Below the pieces are notes generated by a model that ran no database searches, was not told the origin of the DNA, and saw only the letters and a program-made list of their open reading frames with translations. The translations under genes and the position numbers were made by a program. This document shows, one piece after another, positions 31,946 to 43,425 of a stretch of 64,000 nucleotides of DNA (positions are counted from its first letter, which is position 1; every line of letters begins with the position of its first letter). This stretch comes from Ailurus styani. Its lineage: Eukaryota > Chordata > Mammalia > Carnivora > Ailuridae. Where the stretch lies: the NCBI GenBank assembly GCA_002007465.1, contig LNAC01000853.1:416164-480163 (forward strand). The letters are read 5' to 3'.

Positions 31946-32860
31946 CATAGAGGGCCCAGGGCTGAGGCAGTGCCAGGACGCCGGTTCTCCCTGGAGGAGC
32001 TGAGCGCGTACCTGGCCACTTGGCCACAGGGCCTGAGGCTGGCTGCTTCCTTCCCGGGAGTTGACGCCCCTCAGACCCTGCCCCTGCTGGGAAAGGCCGT
32101 GTGCTCATGGACCCTGCCTAACTCCTGTTTACCATTAGTCGAAGCCAAATGGAGTAAGTACTGTATTGATTAATTGCAATGGTTTTTTTTTTGGAATACA
32201 TATTCACCCTGATGTTTTATCATTAATGCATTAAGAAGCTGAACAAGCAATAAGACCAAATGGACTTCAAAACGTAGCAGAATTTCCATCCAGCAAGGTC
32301 TGATTTACAGCCATTACCTCCCGGCAAAAGACAGCTCCCATTACAGCCCACACCTTGGCTGAAACTCGAGAGCTTTTTGTTCTTAACCTTTCAGGCTTGG
32401 TGCCACAGGGTGGGCCCATCTTTGTGATGGGGGACTCTCGTAAAGTTGGGAGGCAGGACAGAGAGGAAGGAGTAAGATTTTACTGCATGCTTGCAGGAAG
32501 CACTGTTGACTCTCACCTGGTTATTGGGTGGGGGATACCTGATGACCATGCCTCCTGCCCTCACCTGCAGCAAACCCCAGAGGGAGGGGTGGACTCGAGG
32601 GTCACCGATGCCAACCTCCCCGCTGTCACCACCCCAGGCATCTGGCTGACTGGTATAGCAACCCGTGTAGGCTGAGGACTGAGTTGGGGCTTTGTGTCAC
32701 CAGCTGATTGGGGGAAACTCAGTTTTTCCTTGTGTGAGGACCTCAGTTTTTCATTTGCACCACCCCCTGCCAAAAACCCACAAAAAAAACCTAAGAAAAA
32801 TAAAAGACTGGACAATTTCTTACAGCCTTGAAGATCTGGCAGTTTATGACTCTTCACTTG
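31946..32860. other. Unassigned DNA with a repeat-free AT/homeobox-like stretch
   Basis: 32140-32360 contains TTGATTAATTGCAATGG and has no repeat signature. It could be a conserved enhancer-like element, but this is only inference from texture. The rest is unassigned. Confidence 0.3.
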
Positions 32861-33039
32861 TCTCTCCCTCCCTTCCCTGCTCCCTCCCCCTTTCTCCCTC
32901 TCCCTTTCTTTCTCTTCCTCTCCCTCTCTTCCATTCCCCCTCCTGCAGCTCCCTTCCCTCTCGCCCTTCTCTCCCTCTCCTCATTCTGCCCCTTACCCTC
33001 CTCTCCCTCCCTCATCTCACTCCCCACTCCCTTCTTTCC
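32861..33039 (+). repeat. Polypyrimidine (CT-rich) tract
   Basis: About 179 bases are nearly all C and T. Positions 32880-32932 form an uninterrupted 53-base pyrimidine run. The serine/leucine/proline-rich frames through it are compositional artefacts. Such homopurine-homopyrimidine tracts can form triplex (H-) DNA. Confidence 0.9.
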
Positions 33040-33539
33040 AAAACAATTTTATTCTTGCCGAGTCCTAACAAAAATTCTCCAGATGCACTGACAGGGACAA
33101 AAAATGCCTTTAAAAAAAACCACTGAGCAACAAAAATCTCTTTAAAAAGAACTTCAGGCAAAGCTCAGATGTCAACAAGGAAATCTTAGGAATGGCATCA
33201 TTAAGAGAGCTGTGTTGTCAAAAATTAACCTAAGATACTCTAGAGAGCAGGGAGGGGTTTTAATTCAGGTGGGGAGTGGCTCAAACATGTCACCCACAGA
33301 ATTGGCCACCCCAGGATGAAACTTCTCTTTCTCTGCCTTTCCTTCCAAAGCTCTAGGGTCGGCCTGGATATCACCCTGATGAGGGATCCCCCTCTAGATC
33401 CTTGTGGGCCCCATGCTGGTCAGCACCGCCACCTCAGACTTCTTGCTGCGCCCCGAGCCCTTGAGGGCTGCCTTTGTTCTGCCGAAGCCAGTCCTGTGGG
33501 AAAGCCCAGCAGGAGGAAAAGGGCTCTTAGGCTTGGCCC
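33040..33539. other. Unassigned DNA
   Basis: No repeat or gene I can support. Confidence 0.4.
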
Positions 33540-34070
33540 TTCATTCATTCCTTTAAGGGTTGCTTGTGGGATTACTGCGAGTTGGGTACTTCCTGGTGGC
33601 AGACCCTGTGCTGGGTCCAAAGATGGCGTCTAGAGAGGAGTGGGGGGCAGCCCTGGCCCCAAGAAGCTTGGCACATAGCCAGGAAGCGGGACAAGGACGG
33701 TGACTGGCCAGCATGCTGCGGAGTGGTGGAGGTGAGCCCAGGATGTGGAAGGGGTCCAGCACAGGGCGTGGGGAGGCTGGCAGGAAGTTTCAGTGAAATT
33801 AGAGCTGAACAGGAACTCACGGCAGGAGTTAGTCAGCCAAGCAGGGACTGGGGCCATCGCAGGGGACGTTCCATGGGAACAAAAGCCTGGGCACCTGAGA
33901 AACTATGGCTGGGTCTGGAGAGCAGGGAGGGAAGGCAGGAATGGTGAGAAACAGTGCTGGACAGATAAGCAAGAGCCAAGGCCTGCAGCTGCTGGTTTTA
34001 CATGGGGAGCGATAGAGTTGAAGGCTGTGTAGTAGGGAGTGGTCTAAGGTGCACAGAGGCATGGACAGGG
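33540..34070 (+). mobile_element. L2/MIR3-like LINE fragments, sense
   Basis: 'gagttgggtacttcctggtggcagaccctgtgctgggtcc', 'aagaagcttggcacatagcc', then 'cagggagggaaggcagg' and 'tggtctaaggtgcacagagg' follow the order of the L2 body. Strongly diverged and likely in more than one piece. Confidence 0.45.
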
Positions 34071-34174
34071 AGAGATCAGAACCCATGCACAGTGCTGTGC
34101 GCTTAGGCGAAGGACATTCTAAATAAGACATTCGGCTCAGTGCTCTAACCAGCCCCAGAGCCCACAGAGCCAGC

Positions 34175-34310
34175 TGGGGGAGGGCAGCAACTCACAACTC
34201 CACTTGGATCCCAGTCCCAGAACCATCACTCATTAGTTGGCTGATTTGGCTCTCTCAGGGCCAAGTCTCCTCATCTATGATGTGGATGTGGATTCCCTAA
34301 GGTTTCACAG
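34175..34310 (+). mobile_element. MIR fragment, sense
   Basis: 'ttggatcccagtcccagaaccatcactcattagttggctgatttgg...ctcctcatctatgatgtggatg' resembles the tRNA-like half and core of MIR. Confidence 0.5.
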
Positions 34311-34359
34311 AAAGTACTGGGACCATGGCAAGAGCTTGGCAAAGGCCCACCTTGACCAG

Positions 34360-34450
34360 ACCTGGTCTGTAAAAGAGGAAAGTGGCTTGTACAAGGGCAC
34401 CCCCGTGTTTGAATCCCAGCCCTGTGAGCTCCAGCACCCCAGTTCTTTCC
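34360..34450 (-). mobile_element. MIR fragment, antisense
   Basis: 'gtaaaagaggaaagtggcttgtacaagggcacccccgtgtttgaatcccagcc' reads as antisense MIR, opposite to the previous copy. Confidence 0.5.
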
Positions 34451-35526
34451 TCTCAGCCATCTCCTGACTGGCCCGGATGCTCTCATGGGAACACAGTGGG
34501 GTTCCGGAGCTGTTGAGTGAAGGGGACAGGGAGTAGGGGTGGGGAGGATCCTTCTGGTTCTTCCCAGGTGAACTGTGCTGACTTCCCATCTAAGCATTTG
34601 CAACTTCAAGGTGATCTCAGGTCAGAGGCCAAATCCACAGAGTCCTGCTTTGCACACCTTCCCTAATACATTACCTTATGTAATAGGAGTATCAACTTCC
34701 CAAGAAGACAGAGGGAGGACAGGCGGCCCAGAACCCCACCAAGATGGGCAGGGGGATCCAGGTCATCCAGAAAGCCTGTGGTCAGCATGTCCTTACAACC
34801 TGGCCTACACCAGACTTATACTTTGCAAGAAGGCTGTGCTGACAGGTGTGTCCGAGACAATTTCTCCTGACCTTTCTCCCTATGGACCACACTTACCTCT
34901 TCCAACAGCCCCAGTCTGAGAAGAGCATCTCTTGACTGTCTGGAATGCTCACAGTGGCCTCAGGAGCCCAGAACCCTGCAGACTGGAAGATCAGACTAGC
35001 CGTGGTCCCTCGGGAGGGCTCCAGAAGGGGAGCGGGAGGGCCCACCAAGACAAGCAGATGGTAGAGGCTGTCTAGGCCCAGCCCAGACCCCTCTGCTCAC
35101 CAGTGCCCTATGCCCTAGCTACTGGGAGTGTGGCTGTTGCAGAGAGAATTGCCTTGGGCTGAGCAGGAATCACCTGACCAGGGAATTCTGCCTACTCCGT
35201 GGACCCTGAAGCTCACAGACCTTTTTCTCAAGTCCAGACTACCTCATGCTCCAGAGTTCCTGGTGGAATGCCTCTCATGCTAGACCATAGCTGAGGCCAC
35301 GCCCTGCTTGCCCTCCTACCCCACTCCTCCTGCTTCCTTGGCTGCCCTTCACCAGAGAGCTGTCCCTCAATAAATCATACGCTCAAAGATCCAAGTCTTA
35401 GGCTCAGTTTTGGGGAATCCACCCTCAGAGACCGTGAATCCCCAATGTTGTTCCTCCACGTACCCAGCACCACCAACATTCCAGCCTCTCTGAATGGCCT
35501 TCCTTCTTGTAATCTGTTGTGCTTCC

Positions 35527-35528
<2 letters not shown>
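34451..35528. other. Unassigned DNA
   Basis: No recognised repeat or coding sequence. Confidence 0.4.

Positions 35529-35576
<48 letters not shown>
35529..35576 (+). repeat. (AC)24 microsatellite
   Basis: A perfect 48-base AC dinucleotide repeat, likely length-polymorphic. The threonine/histidine and valine/cysteine frames across it are artefacts. Confidence 0.99.
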
Positions 35577-35578
<2 letters not shown>

Positions 35579-35720
35579 CCCACTCCCTGGGCTTTGCAAA
35601 CTCAGTCCCTCTGCCTGGAATGCCCTCCCCAGCTTCTCAGCACCAAGTGAAAAGACTCAGTTTGAAGGTCACCCTCTCTGTGGTTGCTTCCAACGAGCCA
35701 CCAAGAACTTGGTCTCTGCA
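35577..35720 (+). mobile_element. L2 3' fragment, sense
   Basis: 'ccctctgcctggaatgccctccccagcttctcagc' and 'gaaggtcaccctctctgtgg' match the L2 tail region 'ctgcctggaatgctcttcc...gtcacctcctcagagaggcc'. Confidence 0.65.
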
Positions 35721-36034
35721 GCTGCAGTAGTATTCCCCTGAGGGTATGGCCATCGGCTGACTGGGTGGGGGTGGGGTAGGGGTTGGGATCCATTCATACT
35801 CAGTTGTGGGCCCCCAAGACCCCTCACTCCTGCTGCGATGCCCAACACCCATCAGGTGCTCAACCAGGGCTCAATGGCTGCCGTGACTAAGTCCCCAAAG
35901 TCTGAGTCTGCACCTGGAATTTGTCTGTCCCGGGGAGCCTGTCTGGCCTGCACCTATCCAATCCACCCTGTGGGGCCTGGAACTGTCTCCTTAGAACCCA
36001 TCAGGTCACCTCTCCTGTGAACTACGTCCATGAG

Positions 36035-36115
36035 AGAGACTCGGAAAGACACTGAGGCTCACCGGGCCAGGCCACATAGTCAGCAGAAAGGAGAAGCAGA
36101 GCTCTTGGCCCCCAG
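36035..36115 (-). mobile_element. MIR fragment, antisense
   Basis: 'actcggaaagacactgaggctcaccgggccaggccacatagtcagcag' is a short antisense MIR core. Confidence 0.5.
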
Positions 36116-36228
36116 ATACCTGTCATCAGTCCCAATTTGTATCACGGCAGGTGAGGGGGATGGGGTGTGTGGTTCAGCTGGAGTCCAGTGGACTCACTAG
36201 TGAGTCTGCCCACTCCTCAGGAATTGTC

Positions 36229-36303
36229 CCCTTAACCCCTTTGTAAAGGAGAGCCAGTTAACCCCTCAACCCCCTTAATCGCCTTGGTAAAGGAGAGCCA
36301 GTT
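36229..36303 (+). repeat. Imperfect tandem duplication, about 41-bp period
   Basis: CCCCTTAA...GTAAAGGAGAGCCAGTT occurs at 36229-36259 and 36270-36302. The shared core TAAAGGAGAGCCAGTT is exact. Confidence 0.85.
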
Positions 36304-37221
36304 GATAAACAAAGGGCATTTATCCACCAGGCAATTCTCCAGTGAACAACAGGAGACAGAGATGACAGGGACTGACGTTGGGGAGGATGACATGTTTCTT
36401 CTTAACCCACCCCTTTCTCCAGGTCACCAGGAAAGGACAGGAAGTGTTGTGAGCATGGCTTTGAGGGGTACACGTTCTCTGTCCCTTCCCCATATTAATA
36501 TATGTCTCCCCCAAGATATCCTAACAAATGCCTCCAAGTCTGAGAAGAATAATGTTATAAAATCAGAGGGCACACAAAATCAGATATGTAAATTCCATTG
36601 TTTTTAGGTCCTATATTGCAAAATGTTTGCAAAGAGAGAAAGAGCCCACAATCTGGAAAGGGGCTAGGGGCCAGTGGGCGTGTGAGGTTGGGGACCCCCC
36701 AGTTCTCTGGAGAGAGGACTTTGGGGTGTGCAGGGAAGGGTGTCCCACCCACAAGGTTGGGAGGCCCCAGGCCAGGCCCCGGCAGCCGAGCAGGCTTGTT
36801 GGCTGGACATCTCAGCAGGGACCAGCATGAGCGAAGACAGAAAGCTGCAGGCTCACTTGATACCAGCATCTTGGCATGTCTTTGTGGGAAGGAATCGAAT
36901 GTCCCTTCATCTCCATGGAATGCAAAGTCTGGCCTCATAATCTCCTTAAAAAGAAGAAATAAGATGTTTCTCGTATATCTCGTATATATCTCTTAAATAT
37001 GTCTGTATATACTCCACCTTTATTGCGTGTTCCAAACTCTAGGCCCTGAACACAGCTCTGAGTGACGGCTTCATGACGCCATGGAGCCAGAAGGCTCGGC
37101 ATCCAGTCCCTAGTATCCCACGTACTGGCCTGGTGTTCCTGGGTAACTTATGCTGGTTTACTCAGAAATTTCAAAACTGGGAAACAGAAAACCTTTCCAA
37201 GGGGGCTACATTGGCATGGCT
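36304..37221. other. Unassigned DNA
   Basis: No repeat family or gene. A short TATA/CGTATATC-rich patch lies at 36970-37010. Confidence 0.4.
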
Positions 37222-37560
37222 AGTGTGGTAGGTCAGAAAAATGTCCCAGCTTGGTCCTTGTCCCTGAAGTCTGTTTCCCCACCTCTGTAGTCTGGGTGGG
37301 CCTTGTGACTCACTTGGGGCAACGTGGCCGAAGTAAACTCCTGCCCAGAGCAGGAGAAGAGAGATGGGGGGCTTCCTCCACACCCCCACCTGGCCTGGCA
37401 CCCCCTCCCCAAGCCCCGGCTCCCGTGGCGCTCGGAAGGCTCTTCCCTCTCTGCCCCACAGCCTGGAAGGTGGTGTCTTAGTCAGTGTTCCCTGGAAGAG
37501 GAGGGAGATAGGGATTCGTGTGAATGAGCTTTATTAGCAAGTGTTCCCTAGAAAATCTAG
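37222..37560 (+). mobile_element. Ancient LTR-like fragments
   Basis: 'ggtaggtcagaaaaatgtccc', 'gtctgggtgggccttgtgactcacttggggcaacgtggc' resembles a sense MLT1-type LTR. From about 37478, 'gtcttagtcagtgttccctggaagagg' looks like a different, antisense LTR end. Both are highly decayed. Confidence 0.35.
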
Positions 37561-38089
37561 AAGGGGAGGGAGAAATGGGGCCAGGAAGGGAAGGGTGCCC
37601 AGCAAGTGTGTGAGGGCTGAGAGGGCTGGGTGTGCCATCACACCTGGAGTGCCCCCATCAGAGAGAAGGTACTGGACCCTGTCATCACACCTCGGTCAAG
37701 AGCTGCCCCAGGGGGCACCTTGAGCTGTCCCCATGAACTGGCAAAGCTGGGTGTCTGGGCAGATGAGACACAAATGCCAGCCACAGGAGCCGAACCTACC
37801 AGAATCCCCGCACATAAGGACATCCCTCCTCCACCGTTGGTTTTCTAAGTCTTAGTGTTCATTCACAAAGGTAAGCAGGAAGAAAGTACGGCTTTAGTTT
37901 CTCCGGGATAACGCAGCCTAGCACAAAAAGCTGCAGGAATGGTTGTCTTGGAGCAGCATCTTCTTCACTGCAGAAAACCCAGGAGAAGAAATACCAAGTG
38001 CTTGGTTGTCTTCTTGAAGTGGGGAAAGGGGACCAGGGGAGATGGAGGAAAAAATTAAGGCCTCTTAAGTTATCCTGCCACAAACGGGT
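37561..38089. other. Unassigned DNA
   Basis: No recognised repeat or gene. Confidence 0.4.
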
Positions 38090-38306
38090 GTTGAATGGAA
38101 CTGACCTATTAGAGCATGGGCCCTGGGGTCAAGTCCCTGCTTTCCTACATCCTTGCTGTGTGCACTTGGGCTGGTTATTTAACCTCTCTGTGCCACTGTT
38201 GTATCAGCTATAAAATGAGGATGGCCAGAACAATAACAATAATAATAACCGCTACTCTGTAGGGTAGTTGTATTGAGTTAACATCTGTGGAGCACTTAAA
38301 ACCATG
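38090..38306 (+). mobile_element. MIR SINE, sense, first part
   Basis: 'agagcatgggccctggggtcaagtccctg', 'tgctgtgtgcacttgggctggttatttaacctctctgtgcc', 'aataataataaccgctac', 'gttgtattgagttaacatctgtggagcac'. Interrupted by a SINEC at 38307. Confidence 0.85.
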
Positions 38307-38519
38307 GTCGGGGGGGCCCTGGGTGGCTCCGCCATTAAGCATCTGCCTTAGGCTCAGGTCATGATCCCGGGGTCATGGGATCGAGCCCCACATCGGGCTC
38401 CCTACTTGGAGGGAAGCCTGCTTCTCCATTTCCCACTCCCCCTGCTTGTGTTCCCTCTCTTGCTGTATCTCTCTCTGTCAAATAAGTAAATAAATAAAAT
38501 CTTAAAACAAAACAAAACA
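38307..38519 (+). mobile_element. SINEC, sense, inserted in MIR
   Basis: Head 'ccctgggtggctccgccattaagc', 'aggctcaggtcatgatcccgggg', CT-rich tail, 'aaataaataaaatcttaaaac' and (AAAAC)n. The duplication AAAACCATG occurs at 38298-38306 and 38520-38528. Confidence 0.95.
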
Positions 38520-38528
38520 AAAACCATG

Positions 38529-38590
38529 CTCTGCATGGGATAAGCAGTCAGCCCTGGGTAAGTTTTAACTGTTGTTAGTATTAATCATTA
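38529..38590 (+). mobile_element. MIR SINE, sense, second part
   Basis: 'gggtaagttttaactgttgttagtattaa' resembles the MIR 3' end that follows the interrupted core. Confidence 0.5.
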
Positions 38591-39055
38591 AGGTAACTGG
38601 ACTCTTTTAATTTCAGATTCGTGTGTGATAAATAGCTTTCTTCCTCTTTAAAAGGGTTTAGGATGAGCAGACAAAGCTTCTTGCCTCAAACAAATGGAAG
38701 TCTGTACCCTATCCCTTGAATTGGTGAGGAAAAGATACCACATGGATGGATTTCTGCACAGGCCTTGTGAGATGACCTCTGGGTTGAGCTGAAGTTTTGA
38801 AGGTGAGCCTTGAGCACACAGCAGGAAGGACCGGGGCTTTCTTACCACCTAACAGTGATCACTGCTAAAACTTGGAAAACGAAGGTGGAGGAGGGGTCCT
38901 GATGAATGTGGCTGCCCCCTCCCTTCCGGCCTGTAAGTCGTACCCTCTAAGCATATTCTGCTTCTCCCATATTCAGCACGAAGCTGCAGGGCTGAAGTGA
39001 TCTCTGCAGAGAGGCAGGGAATCGAGAGGTTAGCAATGTTTATTGATTTAGTAAT
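38591..39055. other. Unassigned DNA
   Basis: No recognised repeat or coding sequence. Confidence 0.4.
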
Positions 39056-39255
39056 TCGCACGCGCTTTTCCGGCCAGATTCTCTTCCCGGAGACTCTGAC
39101 AGCCGCAGCCAGCAGCTAATGCAATACAGGGCTGCGGCCGGGCGGACCGTGGGAAGGAGATTGGCTGCGAGGCCAGGGGAGGCCTACCCCGGGGGCGGGA
39201 GAGGAAAGGGTGGTTTCCCCACATGCCTGAGGCGGGCATAGCGGGGAGCACAGGT
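39056..39255. promoter_or_regulatory. Small CpG-rich patch
   Basis: About 200 bases with many CpGs (CGCACGCGC, GCGGCCGGGCGGACCG, CCCCGGGGGCGGG) follow an AT-rich, repeat-free stretch with TTTATTGATTTAGTAATT. It could be a minor CpG island or enhancer. No transcript evidence. Confidence 0.35.
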
Positions 39256-40689
39256 CAGCATGCTTCAGGAAATGCAACAAGCATTTCCACAAGGTGCTCC
39301 CCAAGTTCCCCTCCAGACATGATGACTTATTCCCCCGTCCCTAGAAGCACTGTCTGGAGACCCCCTCAGATGTCAGCCCCACCCCGCCCAGAGATGCCTG
39401 TGATGAAGAAGACTGTCCCATCCCAGGTCATGCTGCTAGTAAGGGACAGTCCCAACCAGTGACTGAGCAACATGGCCATTCAACTTTCCCCACTGCCTAG
39501 TACTAGATACAGCTCTGGGGATTTCTGTAACAAGGCTCGTCTCCACACTGTGATTTTTGTTCCAAGTGCTTTTGGGAGGTTAGGAGATCAGCCATACCTG
39601 GCGGGGCCCTGACCAGGCCAAGGTGACCCAAGGTGGACTGTCTTCTTCATCAACCCACGTCCTCCTCTGTTTTCTGACCTTCAAGAGCCCCAGAACTTCC
39701 GTGGTCTGACATTCCTCCCAGTAGGGGAGAAAACTCTGGACCAACTGCTCTGTCCAGAAGTTGCCTGAGTGTTGCAGCTCCCGGTGAAGCAGGACCAGAG
39801 AGTCTGTGGTGCCGAACCAAAGGAATCAGGTCCAGGACAGAATGGCAGACACCAGGCACGGGGACTGGGAAGCAGAGAAGGTGCACTGGTTTGGGATTCA
39901 CACCTCCTGATCATGTCTATGTTTTAGCTTTTCCTTCTCCGTAACTTTCCTCGATGTCATAGCCAAATCACAAACTCTCCCAAGGATAAGTGACTGCTTG
40001 TCAGATAATATCCTAGGCATCAGGAATGCAAGGAGGAATCAGCAAGAGATGGCCTTGCTCCAAGCTACCGATCTCACGGTCTTCGGGGAGACATCCATCC
40101 ATCCCTCGACCCCACCATCCACTCCGTAATTACTTATCAAACACCTGCTAGGTACTGTTACTTCAGACAGATAGATGAGGTAGATAGATGACGGTGATAA
40201 CCACTACTGAGTTTTCTTTTTTTCCCACTGATATTCCGTTGAGGGCAGGAAACAGGTCCATTCCCCCAGGACCTCTTCCCAAGGCCCCGTGAGTGGTACT
40301 GACCATCACTGCTATAAATGCAGAGAGAGGAGAGATGATTGTGAGGTGGGTTTTGAACAGAAGCCCTATGAATGCCTCAGCCCCTAAGCTTGACCTCAAA
40401 AGAATCATGAGCTAGATTCCCTGAAGAGTCGGTGCCTGCAGGTGCTTCTGGAAGTCCCTAGAAGGGTTTTCAGTCAGGGCTCACACACAGCTGCCTGGCA
40501 GTCTGGAGTAACTCGCCCACCGTGACCCGCACCTGCCGTGCACCCCAGGCTCCGTGGTCCTCCCTCTCCTCCTGAAGCCCACCATCCCTGCCTCCACTCC
40601 TGGCTCCCTTTTCTGGATCAGTTAGGGTCCTGTAAGGAGACAGAAACCCCCAGGTATTTGAACAGAGAGAAAAAAAAGATATGAAGAAT
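39256..40689. other. Unassigned DNA
   Basis: No family recognised with confidence. A CCATCCATCCCTCGACC stretch lies near 40093. Nothing supports a gene. Confidence 0.4.
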
Positions 40690-40790
40690 TTTTTATGATT
40701 TAATGGAAATATTTATTTTTCCCAATAAGAATTTTTATTGAGATACAATTGACACATAACGTTGTATTGAAGAAGTGTCAACTGAAATTG
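40690..40790 (-). mobile_element. L1 3' fragment, antisense
   Basis: 'agaatttttattgagatacaattgacacataacgttgtattg' is a typical antisense L1 3' end stretch. Confidence 0.65.
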
Positions 40791-41764
40791 AGAGGGTAAA
40801 GAATACTCTGAGGTATCACAGGTAGCAAGTATGGGAAGCAGCCACCTCCCCTTGGGCCAGGGGCACTAAGTAAAGAGACGGGAATTACTGAAGCGCTTAG
40901 AAGCTTGGAGAGGGGCATCTGGCAGAGCCTGGACCGCAAATCTAGAGGTGAGGTGGAGGAGGCAGCCCGTTGGTACTGGGGTCTCTGAACTCAGAGGAGA
41001 CCCCTGCGGCTGAGACCCAGACTCTGAGGCGGGGATGGCCAGAGAGTGGGCAGTACAGCTAATTCTGCAGAATGGAAACTGGAAAAAATGCAACGTGGAT
41101 CCAGGGGCTGCTTTGGGAAGGAGCTGCTGGTGCGGGGCGGGGAGGTGGGGAGGGTGGAGGGCTGCAAAGAAGCGGGTCTGCGAGGCGCTCATAGGAGCAG
41201 AAGGCAGAAGGCATAAAGCAGCTTCCTCCTCCGCCTGTCAGTCTCTCGAGCGCCCCCTGGCGGTGAATCTAACATGCACGCTGGCAAAGGAGATCTGTGG
41301 GGCCCAGCATACCAGAGCTTCATGCTGGCAGCCCAGGTGTCGGCTTGCCCGCAGCACCACGCAGGAGTCCCAAGGCAACAAAGCCCAGAGAGGTCTATGA
41401 TGCTGAGGAGGATGATCTCTCCTATTTTGTGCAAAGAGCTGCTAGGTGATTTTCATCTTTCCCTGCTCTGACCAGGACGCAGATGGGGGTCCTCGAGGAT
41501 GGGTCTGAGGACAGATGCGGAAGAGAGGCAGCAGGGGGGATGCAGAATTCATCCTCCCGTCCAGAGACAGGTCATGCCACAGGGATAAACATCTAACAAA
41601 ACAGGAATGCCTTCTAGAGAGAAATCCTCTGAGGCAAATTAATTTCTGAAGAAACTTCTACCAATTGACAAAGTCCACTGGAATCCCAGTGATAGACATG
41701 CTTGAGGCCAAAGTGGGCCCCATAGAGCGACAAGGACACTGCAAGGCAGACAGGCGGGGGCTGT
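40791..41764. other. Unassigned DNA
   Basis: No repeat or gene. Local GC-rich patch around 41100-41170. Confidence 0.4.
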
Positions 41765-41875
41765 CCTTCCCACTCTAGAGCTCAGGAGACCGAGGCTCAA
41801 AGGAATCAGCCAGTAAGACAAGTGGTGGTGTGAGCAGGACTCCTGAGCTCTTAGCGTAATAGTTACTTGATCAGC
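41765..41875 (-). mobile_element. MIR fragment, antisense
   Basis: 'gagctcaggagaccgaggctcaaaggaatcagccagtaagacaagtgg' is an antisense MIR core. Confidence 0.55.
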
Positions 41876-43159
41876 TGGTCAGGCAAAGGAGGAAGGAAAG
41901 TCCGCAGGGGTTCGATGGGGTTACAAATTTAGGCTGGCCCTGCCTCTGCAGGAAAATCAGACTCTGGCTGGGCCTGGTTCTCATCCTTGCAGCCCCAGGC
42001 TGGGAACCTGAGGGGGTGGACAGGCTGGGTCCCATAAGGGGCAGCTAATTGCTCTGATTGCACTCCAGGGCAGAGTGTTTCTGGAACTGCAGAACTCTGA
42101 CCGAGGAGGAAATACCAGCGGAACATCTTTGATGAATAATTCAGCAAGATGAAATGGGAAATGAGAAAGTTTTCTCTCCACTACAGTGGAATCTGGAACA
42201 AAGGAAAAAGACAGGGGAAAAACAGTAATAGCAGCAAAGCTTCGTATTCTGGTCTCCCCGCAGTAAAGCCTTTTCTCTGCATAACCATGCAGGACAGAGC
42301 ACGTGGGCTATAGGACTCTAGCTGAGGTAGGAGAACACCTGGGCCACCTGGGATTGAGGGTAAATTTGATCTCATCACCGCCACCTTCCCTTTCAAGCAC
42401 ATATTCTACAAATATCAGTTGGGTGACTCTCGAAAGCCAAGCACTGTGCTGGGCGGTAAAGATTTCCGTAGTGAAGACAATAGTTTTCTTCTGTGATGGA
42501 GTGTTGGGAGGGGAAGAGGGAGGTTTTCAGATATTAGATTAAAAACACAGCAGATGATAAATTTATATCTACAATTTGAGATATGTGCTATGACCGTCCA
42601 GGTCCAACCAGGAAGACAGAACTACTCTGAGTATATAGAGCAGAGAGAATTGAATGCAGGGATCTGCTACTTACATACCAGTGACACAGTCTGTGAAGTA
42701 ACTCAGATTGTTAGCAGCAGAAAGCCTCTCAACAAAGGGATGAAGGGAAGAGGTGATGATGCCAGAGTCCAGGACCTGAGGCCATCTGGGAGATAGGAAC
42801 CAAGATAGAAACTGTCCAGGGAGAATTGGGACCATGGAATGAATGGATGTCTAGTATGAATGGAAGATGCAGGGGAACTGATTTTGTGCAGGTAAAATAG
42901 AAGGCAAAGAGAAGGCAGAAAACCCCACCTTGTCCCATCTTCCTGCATTTGTGACACCCATCAGTACCTCCCAAGAGCTGAACCTCTGCAGAAGTCAGGA
43001 AGCAAGGTAGTCTAGGAAACGCAGTCCACAGGAGTCAACCAGTCCTTAAAGGTACAAAGTGAACTGAGTAAGGATAAGCAGATAGATTTGAGAGCAAATA
43101 GGCCTGGAAGAACCAGCACTCCCTCTCTGAAGGAAAAGAACAGACTTATGAGGGGGAAT
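41876..43159. other. Unassigned DNA
   Basis: 42600-43010 might be an old LTR or L2 fragment ('gcatttgtgacacccatcagtacctcccaagagc') but cannot be assigned. No coding sequence is supported. Confidence 0.35.
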
Positions 43160-43425
43160 TAAAGAGATAGTGTTATTAAACTGGATGATCATGGAAAGTC
43201 TCTTTGAGGCAGTTAGGTTGAAACATAAAGGATTACAAGAAGGTGTCTAAGCAACAGGAAGTGGCCAGGAGAGAAAGGACTTTCTAGGTATGTACAAAGG
43301 CACTGTGGTCAGTCTGTACATAGAATGAGGGGACAAATATAGCTAGCTGAAGGTGGAGAGGTGGTTGGGACAGGTGATATTAAGGAGTTGTGTGGGGTTT
43401 CAGAGGAGGAAGAATTCACAGCCAA
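43160..43425 (+). mobile_element. L2-like LINE fragment, sense
   Basis: 'ggatgatcatggaaagtctctttgaggcagttaggttgaaacataaaggatt', 'aagtggccaggagagaaaggac', 'tgtacaaaggcactgtgg', 'gaaggtggagaggtggttggg' follow an L2 internal order (degenerate). Confidence 0.45.

Noticed and set aside
32692..33126. 144-codon frame rich in S, L and P
   Set aside because: It translates the polypyrimidine tract.
35367..35741. Frames with (TH)n or (CV)n repeats
   Set aside because: They translate the AC microsatellite.
36229..36303. Short spaced direct repeats considered as a CRISPR-like array
   Set aside because: Only two units, imperfect, in a mammalian genome. It is a simple tandem duplication.
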